DNA of 45,021 bases from Alteromonadaceae bacterium (GTDB taxonomy: Bacteria > Pseudomonadota > Gammaproteobacteria > Enterobacterales > Alteromonadaceae), in NCBI GenBank assembly GCA_027013165.1, contig JALUXV010000418.1, positions 1 to 45,021 on the forward strand. Reading direction: 5' to 3'. Positions 39,163 through 45,021 of this stretch are shown here, piece after piece. Both the position numbers and the translations under genes were made by a program. Position 1 is the stretch's first letter. Each line of letters begins with the position of its first letter. The notes under the pieces were generated by a model. It was not told the origin of the DNA. It worked only from the letters and a program-made list of their open reading frames with translations, and made no database searches.

Positions 39163-42100
39163 ATGGCTGGTTTAAATCGCATCATCCTTATTGACACTCA
39201 TTTACCGGGTGTTGTGGAGTTGAAGCTTGATGGTCACACCAATATTTGTGGTACCAACGCCTCGGGTAAAACTACGTTACAACGCTTAATACCGGTGTTT
39301 TACGGTGAATATCCAAGCCGCGTAGTCCCCGCAACCCGAGATAGTTTTGAACGCTGGTACTTGCCCCGTACTTCTAGCTTTATTATTTACGAATACACCC
39401 GAGCAGAAGGGGATTTATGCCAGGTAGTGCTCAGCTCAAATGGCACGGGCGTAAACTACCGTTTAGTGGGTAAGCCTTTCGATTTAGACGATTACCTGAT
39501 TAAGCAAAAAAGCGGTAAGCACGTTAGCGTATCAAGTGCGGAACTAGCTCGCGCCATGAAGCGCAATGATATTCTCGTCAGTAATATTCTGAATACCAAA
39601 GATTTTCGCGCTATTATTCAAAATGATTTAGGTGTGTTAAACCAGAGTAGTTCAGCGCGAGAGCTACTGGGATATGCCAAAGTATTTAGTGTGTGTGAGT
39701 CAGGTAAGCACATGCGTCATATCGAGAAACTAGCAAAAGCGGTGCACTCAAAAGAAGGCAAGATGGAAACCATCAAAGCCATGATTGCGGCTATTCTAGA
39801 AGAAGATGGTGTAACGCCGCCTACGTCAAATTTGAGTCGTCACAGAGTTGATGATTGGATCAAAGAATGCCAGTTAATTAAACAGTTCGACAAAATACGC
39901 CCTGAGTTTTCCAAGCTAGAGCAAGCCGATATGGCGTTGACCTCACTGGAAGCCGAACTGAGCCAACTAAAGCATGATTTTGAACTAGATAAATCCTACT
40001 TGTCAGCCCATTTAGAGTCGACTAAGCAGGCGTTGGACAACAATCAGTTCGAGCGTAAACAAGCTGACAGCCAATGGCATGATAGTCGCGATCATTTGAA
40101 TCAGGTTATTTCTTCTGCCCGCGCCGATGTTGACAAATTCACTACTGAACTCGACACCGTAGAGCAAGAGTTTGAGCAATGGCAATCTGAAGATATTGAG
40201 CAGTTAAAAGAAGATGTAGAAAACCTTGCTCAATGGCAACGAGATGCTGAAATTGCCGAAAGTCGCTATCACCTTTTGACTGAAAAGCACCAAGATATTG
40301 AATCGGCCTTTAACCGCCGTGCCGCGGAACTCAGCGATAGCTTAGGACAAACTCTTGAGTTGTTGTCGGAAAGAAAAGCAGAAGCTGCTGAGCAGAAAGC
40401 CCAACAGCAGCGTGAAGAAAGCGAGAGTATTACCCAAATTCAACGTGATTTCGCCGCTCAGTTGAATGACGTGAAAGCTGCTCATCAAGATGCGCTGAGT
40501 GAACTTAAAGTGAAAGAAGCTGAGCTTCAGTCTGCGTTGAATAACGCAGGATACAATGAGTTTGAACAATCGCAACTAGACTTATTAGACGCTGCTATTA
40601 AAGATGCATCGATTAATGAAGATGCTGCCCGTAGCGAACTACGGAAAGCCAATCAAGCTCATAGCAAACTGGTACAACAGCGTTTAGAGGCGTCTAATGC
40701 TCTCGATAAAGCAAGAGCGCGCTATCAAAAAGAAGACGTTGAAGTTGATAAAATCAACGGCCTTCTATATCCCGGTGAAGGTTCGCTATTAGAATTCTTG
40801 CGTAAAAACGTGGATGACTGGGAGCATACGCTGGGTAAGGTACTGCATCCTGATTTACTCGACCGTACCGACTTAAAGCCGAGCAGACAAGACGCGGGAA
40901 CCTCGTTGATGGGGGTAGAACTTGCCCTTTCTATGATAGATACCCCAAGCTATGCGCAAACTGAAACTGAGTTAAAGCAAAAACTCAGCGATGCTCAGCA
41001 GCGTCAGGCTGAAGCCCTTGAGGTACAAAATACCTGTGAAACGGCTCTGGCGAAAGCCAACGAGGAAGTGCGTAACGCTGAACTTATAGTTACGCAAAAA
41101 GATAACGGCGTAAAAAGTGCTGAAGCGACCCGAAAGCGTACCCAGCAAGACAGAGACACAGTACTTAGCGAGTATCAGCAAGCTTTGTCTGCCCGTAAAA
41201 AGTCGACCAGAACAAAGTTAGACGGAATTAAGCAGAGCCAAAAACAAGCGGCTACTCAGTTTGCTGCAAGTGTTGATGAGATCAAAGATCAGCAGCGAGA
41301 AGCTGAAACTGAGCACCGTTTCCACTGGCAACAGTTGTTAAGCGATACCGACAGCAGAATCGACAAAATTGACCAAGACATTAAGCACGCCAAAGACAGT
41401 GCAGCGTCAGATCGTCAAGAAATGAATCAATGGTTAGAGAACGAGTTAAATCAACGGGGCGTTGACGTTGATGAAATTGGTCAGTTAAAGCGTCAGATCA
41501 ACGAATTAAAAGCGTCTATCAATCGCACCGAAAAACACCGACACAAAGTGAGCGACTACGAGCGTTGGTACAATACAGTGTTTATGTCACAAAAAGTGAC
41601 ATGGCAAGAAGGCTTAACCAAAGCTCGCAAATCATTGGGTGATGCTGAGCGCAGCCTTGCTGAAAAGCAATCGAGTTACAAAACACTACGAGAAACACTG
41701 CAAGAGCAACACGCAGAACTAGAGTCATCGCTTAAGCAAACTAAAGAGCATTTAGAGCAGGTGACGTCGCTGAGTAAGTCGTTAAGCAAGATTCGACTAA
41801 AAGCGCCTGATGAAACCAAAGCCCAATTGAGCCAAGACGCAGTGAGCATTGGCCAACGTATTTCACAGGTACAAAGCCAACTGCAAGAACGAGAGCAGTT
41901 GCTTAGTGATGTACGTGCTTACGTTGAACGTTTCGATCAGTTAATTGCAGCACAGGCTGGTACGGGCTTGTCAGATACGTGGGAGCGAGCACGAGAGGAG
42001 TGCGCGACCACCAACGCCAATGGTATCAAGTCTATTGACCATCGCAGAATGGTGACTCACCTTTCTCAGCTACTAAACGTTATTGTTCCGCAGAAACTTC

Positions 42101-42846
42101 AAGGACTTCGTGAGCAAGGGCGCATTTTTGGTGCAGACTTGTCTCAGTACTATTTTGTATTGGCTGATATCGACAAACGCATTGCGTCACAAAGTCGACG
42201 TATCACCAAAGAGGTTGATGGTGAACTGTTCCTCGATGGTGTGTCCGACTCAGCCGTTAAGATACGCTCCCGCATTAGTGAACTTGAATTCTGGCCAGAG
42301 CTAGAGCAATTCAGAAAACACTACGAGTTGTGGATAGAGAACGGCGCAAACGAATTGCCACAAGAAGAGTACGGTATGAGTATGCGCACTGTACTTGATA
42401 TTCTTGGCCGTGCTGCGCTTACGGGCGGAATTAGTAAGCTGCTGGATATTGAGCTGCACTTAAAAGAGGGCAACAGCGATCTAACTATTAGAACGGATCG
42501 CCAGCTCAATGAGTCGTCGAGTCACGGTATGGCTTACCTGATTTTGTGTAAGTTTTTGCTTGCCTTTACCCGCTTATTACGTGGTGATGAAAAGGCCACC
42601 ATACACTGGCCTATTGACGAGCTGGGTACGCTTCACCAAAGTAACGTTAAGAAGATATTTGACGCGTGTCAGAACAATAACATTAGCGTGGTGGGCGCAT
42701 TCCCTAACCCAGAGTCAGATGTACTGACATTGTTTGAGAACCGTTACCTCATTGACAAAGTGTCTCGTCAATTACAAGTGGTTCAACCAAAATCTAGCGC
42801 CATTGCCGAGCGATTAAAAGCGCGTCAGCTCGCTGAGGAGAAATAA
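39163..42846 (+). CDS. SMC-like coiled-coil ATPase of a condensin-type complex (MukB/MksB/JetC-like, DUF3584-like)
   Basis: A 1227 aa protein from the ATG at 39163, chosen over a GTG at 39139 because AGGAAGA lies just before it. The N-terminal head half has P-loop GTNASGKTT (30-38) followed by LQRLIPVFYGEYPSRVVPAT. Two long coiled-coil arms, rich in Q, E, K and A (roughly 260-525 and 615-985), flank a compact hinge-like segment (about 533-610, LLYPGEGSLLEFLRKNVDDW). The C-terminal head half has an atypical ABC signature, SSSHGMAYLILCKF (1118-1131), and Walker B IHWPIDELG with D1152-E1153. Length and layout fit the DUF3584 family as I remember it. It likely dimerises and, with the two following gene products, entraps or extrudes DNA. 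It is not MukB proper, which is larger and has a different signature context. Confidence 0.87.
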   Translation: MAGLNRIILIDTHLPGVVELKLDGHTNICGTNASGKTTLQRLIPVFYGEYPSRVVPATRDSFERWYLPRTSSFIIYEYTRAEGDLCQVVLSSNGTGVNYRLVGKPFDLDDYLIKQKSGKHVSVSSAELARAMKRNDILVSNILNTKDFRAIIQNDLGVLNQSSSARELLGYAKVFSVCESGKHMRHIEKLAKAVHSKEGKMETIKAMIAAILEEDGVTPPTSNLSRHRVDDWIKECQLIKQFDKIRPEFSKLEQADMALTSLEAELSQLKHDFELDKSYLSAHLESTKQALDNNQFERKQADSQWHDSRDHLNQVISSARADVDKFTTELDTVEQEFEQWQSEDIEQLKEDVENLAQWQRDAEIAESRYHLLTEKHQDIESAFNRRAAELSDSLGQTLELLSERKAEAAEQKAQQQREESESITQIQRDFAAQLNDVKAAHQDALSELKVKEAELQSALNNAGYNEFEQSQLDLLDAAIKDASINEDAARSELRKANQAHSKLVQQRLEASNALDKARARYQKEDVEVDKINGLLYPGEGSLLEFLRKNVDDWEHTLGKVLHPDLLDRTDLKPSRQDAGTSLMGVELALSMIDTPSYAQTETELKQKLSDAQQRQAEALEVQNTCETALAKANEEVRNAELIVTQKDNGVKSAEATRKRTQQDRDTVLSEYQQALSARKKSTRTKLDGIKQSQKQAATQFAASVDEIKDQQREAETEHRFHWQQLLSDTDSRIDKIDQDIKHAKDSAASDRQEMNQWLENELNQRGVDVDEIGQLKRQINELKASINRTEKHRHKVSDYERWYNTVFMSQKVTWQEGLTKARKSLGDAERSLAEKQSSYKTLRETLQEQHAELESSLKQTKEHLEQVTSLSKSLSKIRLKAPDETKAQLSQDAVSIGQRISQVQSQLQEREQLLSDVRAYVERFDQLIAAQAGTGLSDTWERAREECATTNANGIKSIDHRRMVTHLSQLLNVIVPQKLQGLREQGRIFGADLSQYYFVLADIDKRIASQSRRITKEVDGELFLDGVSDSAVKIRSRISELEFWPELEQFRKHYELWIENGANELPQEEYGMSMRTVLDILGRAALTGGISKLLDIELHLKEGNSDLTIRTDRQLNESSSHGMAYLILCKFLLAFTRLLRGDEKATIHWPIDELGTLHQSNVKKIFDACQNNNISVVGAFPNPESDVLTLFENRYLIDKVSRQLQVVQPKSSAIAERLKARQLAEEK

Positions 42847-42847
42847 T

Positions 42848-43483
42848 ATGATGACGGAACAAGGTCAAGTACTTAGCGCGTTGTTGGAAGGCAAGTTTAT
42901 TTGTCAGGTATCGGATGAAATGTCGTGGCGTTTTTTAAAAGCTAACGGCAATGCAGCCCAGCTAGAGCCTCATTTGAACCTACTTAATCGCACGCTTTCG
43001 ACTACGGCGGAGGGTGATGTATTTTTTGCCAGCTACCTCACTATTGGTGAAGCAGAGCGCAAAATTCTGATCCAACAGTTTCAGGAAACCACCTCTTATT
43101 TGGTGCCGCTGGTGGAGTGGTTGCTATTGGTTCAACAAGCCAATGAGTCTGATATGCCAGTGACTATGGGCAATGCTATTCGCTTGAATGAGCTACTCAC
43201 CACCATCGAAGATACACCTGCGTATACCGAGCAACTTGAAAAAATATCGCGCTACAAGATATTTGGCTCTGCCAGTGTATCGGCCGACGGCCAGTTAAAG
43301 CAGGTGTTTAAGCGGTTGTGTGATTTGGGCTACTTAATCAAGCCTAACCCAGACAAGCAGATTTATTTGGCCACCGGTCGCGTAGAACACTTGTACGAGA
43401 TGATCCGCTTTATTGACGAAACCGAGGCTCTGAGTCTAGCCGAACAGGCCGACGCCGCTATTCAGCAAGGTAGCTTGATATGA
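42848..43483 (+). CDS. KITE-like winged-helix subunit (MksE/JetB-like)
   Basis: A 211 aa soluble protein starting one base after the ATPase stop, with GAGGAG seven bases before the ATG at 42848 (a second ATG follows directly). The N-terminal part (QVSDEMSWRFLKANGNAAQL, then a helical stretch) precedes a region that reads as a winged helix: YKIFGSASVSADGQLKQVFK, RLCDLGYLI and a short acidic tail ending in helices. Size, position and this fold agree with the KITE subunits MukE, MksE and JetB, which bind the kleisin and DNA. Sequence identity to those is not obvious to me by eye, so the call depends on operon context. It overlaps the next gene by four bases. Confidence 0.75.
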   Translation: MMTEQGQVLSALLEGKFICQVSDEMSWRFLKANGNAAQLEPHLNLLNRTLSTTAEGDVFFASYLTIGEAERKILIQQFQETTSYLVPLVEWLLLVQQANESDMPVTMGNAIRLNELLTTIEDTPAYTEQLEKISRYKIFGSASVSADGQLKQVFKRLCDLGYLIKPNPDKQIYLATGRVEHLYEMIRFIDETEALSLAEQADAAIQQGSLI

Positions 43484-44700
43484 GTCAGGTATTGTTGCAG
43501 GCGGGGAGTCGATTACTCAACGCGTTAGGGCGACACAGCGACCTGATCATGCAGGCGTATATTAACGGGTCGGTGTCTGCGCGGGAATACAGCCCCAAAG
43601 TATTAGAGCAGCTAGTGCAGCTTGGCGTGTTGTGGCGTCCTGAGGCGCAAAGTGACCTACGCCTAAAAAGCGCTGTGCGAACTTTACTCGAAGGCAGTTT
43701 ACAGGATGAGCGAAACCGCAATATCAACACTAATATTGGTGCTGCTATCGCAAGCCTTAAAACCCTAACAGAGCACTACAAAGAGGCACTTCAGCACCAG
43801 CGTTATAACGATGCCACAGCGTACATGAGTGATCTCACCGAACATACATACCAGTTGTCTGAAACCCTTTCAAATAGTGTAAGGGTAATGTTCAGCCGCA
43901 TTAATAATGAATTTGGCTATGTGTCGTCGGTTGAAGCGAAAATTCGAGAAAATGAATTGGCTCAGGAACAGGTGACTGACCTACTTGGTCAGCTAGAGTG
44001 TTTCCGTTTTGATGAATTAAGTGAATTAGCGGGATCAAATCGCGAACTTCGTCACTTACTTGTTGTCTCACTTCAGCAGCGTTTCTCATTGGCAGCACAA
44101 GAGCTGTCGGTGGTGCAAGCACGATTACTTGATTTACTTGGGCGATTTAGAGAGTTCCGAGGGCGTACCCGCCTACTCAAAGGGTTTTTGCTTCATATGG
44201 AGCAACACCCAGATTTTACTCCTGGTAATTATCCCAACTTAACCCAAGTGCCCGTGCTGTTTAATCAGTCGCGCAGCGTTATTAAACCTGCGGCTTCAAA
44301 CGTGAACAACGTGGAGCATGAGGCTGATTATCACGCAATTGTTGGGGCGTTAAACTATGTGCATAAGCAACATAAAGCGCCAGAAGAGCAAGTTGAATCG
44401 CAAGAAATCAATGTTACTGAACAAGCGAGTGTGACGTTAGAAAAAGATCCGCTTCATCAAGCAGTAGAAGCTTACTTTGTAGATGTGATTGACTCTGGCC
44501 AAGCAAAAACAGCGTTGGAGTATTATCACGAACACGAGCTAAGCTTTGACCCTGAAGTGTGGATTTATCAAGTAATTGGCGGCTACCAAGGGCTTGATGA
44601 TGAGGATAAACAGTACTTTGCGTTAGATGCGCAAGGCAAGAACGATACACGCTTTACCGGGAATTTTTACATTAATGATGTAACCTTAGGGCTAAGGTAG
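43480..44700 (+). CDS. Kleisin-like subunit (MksF/JetA-like)
   Basis: A 406 aa protein whose ATG overlaps the preceding stop as ATGA (43480-43483). An N-terminal winged-helix-like region (about 1-75: LLNALGRHSDLIMQAYINGS, KVLEQLVQLGVLWRPEAQ) is followed by a long helical middle (about 80-270, with QERNR-like LQDERNRNINTNIGAAIASL and LSNSVRVMFSRINNEFGYVS). A charged linker with Pro/Glu/Gln follows (about 290-335), then a C-terminal domain (about 338-406). This N-winged-helix, helical neck, linker and C-terminal domain plan is that of kleisins such as MukF/MksF/JetA. It would bridge the two ATPase heads and hold the winged-helix subunit. It is the last gene of the cassette. Confidence 0.77.
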   Translation: MSQVLLQAGSRLLNALGRHSDLIMQAYINGSVSAREYSPKVLEQLVQLGVLWRPEAQSDLRLKSAVRTLLEGSLQDERNRNINTNIGAAIASLKTLTEHYKEALQHQRYNDATAYMSDLTEHTYQLSETLSNSVRVMFSRINNEFGYVSSVEAKIRENELAQEQVTDLLGQLECFRFDELSELAGSNRELRHLLVVSLQQRFSLAAQELSVVQARLLDLLGRFREFRGRTRLLKGFLLHMEQHPDFTPGNYPNLTQVPVLFNQSRSVIKPAASNVNNVEHEADYHAIVGALNYVHKQHKAPEEQVESQEINVTEQASVTLEKDPLHQAVEAYFVDVIDSGQAKTALEYYHEHELSFDPEVWIYQVIGGYQGLDDEDKQYFALDAQGKNDTRFTGNFYINDVTLGLR

Positions 44701-44878
44701 CAGGCTTGAAGTTAGTGTTTGAAAGTATAGATTTCAGTACATAGGTATGATTTTAAAGTTGCGATCTTCTTAGGTAATTCTTTACAAAGTGTTAACATTG
44801 CGCGGATGTAATCTTGAAATTAGCATTACTGGCCACATGTTTTTTCTGTCACTTTTGAATGATATTAAGGGGCGAATA

Positions 44879-45021
44879 ATGGAACTATCAGAACAACAAG
44901 GCTTTAACCAAGCATTAATCAAATTATCTGTGTTGCTGTATCAGGTTGACGGTACAGTCTCTTTATCTGAACAAGATTACCTTAATGATGTGGTTGACAC
45001 TCTGGACTGGCAAAGCCCAAT
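44879..45021 (+). CDS. TerB-like protein (partial, runs off the right edge)
   Basis: The ATG at 44879 is preceded by AAGGGG at six bases. The 47 visible codons give MELSEQQGFNQALIKLSVLL, then YQVDGTVSLSEQDYLNDVVD and TLDWQSP. The pattern of a helix followed by VDG-x(3)-S-x-E-x(3)-L is typical of TerB (tellurite resistance/DUF533-like) alpha-helical domains with acidic metal-binding loops. It is 178 bp after the kleisin gene, with no clear terminator between, so membership in the same unit is possible but not shown. It does not resemble the start of a JetD or topoisomerase-VI-type protein. Confidence 0.6.
   Translation, partial: MELSEQQGFNQALIKLSVLLYQVDGTVSLSEQDYLNDVVDTLDWQSP

Noticed and set aside
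39163-44700. Calling the cassette Wadjet or MukBEF outright
   Set aside because: There is no JetD next to it, gene order is reversed relative to both, and the signature motif differs. Only a broader condensin-like call is supported.
1-45021. tRNA, rRNA, CRISPR, insertion sequence, integrase or prophage features
   Set aside because: No repeat-spacer array, transposase, integrase or structural RNA pattern was found when reading either strand; the intergenic gaps are short.

Overview
The window looks like a chromosomal segment of a marine gammaproteobacterium, most likely Alteromonadales (Alteromonas-like). This is inferred from protein character: FadI/FadJ of E. coli type, PutP, the MoxR-Bat cluster followed by an ECF sigma/DUF3379 pair, a large Reg_prop-GGDEF-EAL protein, and the order yfjD-like, ypjD-like, ffh. 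I see no rRNA, tRNA, CRISPR array, prophage or insertion sequence. Almost everything reads as core genome. The condensin-like cassette at the right end is the part whose placement and organisation look unusual.

Layout, left to right. Positions 1-692 (-) hold a partial Yip1-like membrane protein. Positions 868-6325 (-) hold an assimilatory sulfate operon read cysD, cysC, cysQ, cysN, SLC13 permease, with TAATG overlaps at two junctions. Positions 6521-11747 (-) hold a two-gene signalling operon: an HD-GYP response regulator, then a giant hybrid histidine kinase with three periplasmic solute-binding-like sensor domains. PutP (11919-13424, -) follows. Positions 13532-22053 (-) hold a nearly gapless MoxR / DUF58 / DUF4381 / BatA / BatB-C / BatD series, then an ECF sigma factor and its DUF3379 anti-sigma partner, closed by a strong terminator.

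The 370 bp divergent region 22054-22423 carries a FadR-like operator just in front of fadI. fadI-fadJ (+) end at a strong terminator. Two small genes follow: a 66 aa membrane protein (+) and a 54 aa exported peptide (-), which share a bidirectional terminator. Next come a 1514 aa sensory c-di-GMP enzyme (-), an M16 metallopeptidase with a TTG start (-), a divergent SixA phosphatase (+), a 62 aa soluble ORF behind a hairpin that could hide its ribosome-binding site (+), a CNNM/CorC protein with a TTG start (-), a YpjD/CcsA-like membrane protein (-) and the divergent ffh (+).

Positions 39163-44700 (+) encode a three-gene SMC-like complex: a 1227 aa coiled-coil ATPase, a 211 aa winged-helix KITE-like protein and a 406 aa kleisin-like protein, coupled by a 1-nt gap and an ATGA overlap. 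The ATPase gene comes first, the reverse of the mukFEB, mksFEB and jetABC orders. No JetD-type nuclease gene is next to it; the following gene is a partial TerB-like ORF. This is the best candidate for an under-described system in the window: a divergent condensin or DNA-loop extruder that may work in chromosome organisation or plasmid/phage exclusion.

All names rest on reading motifs and remembered family features. No database search was run.
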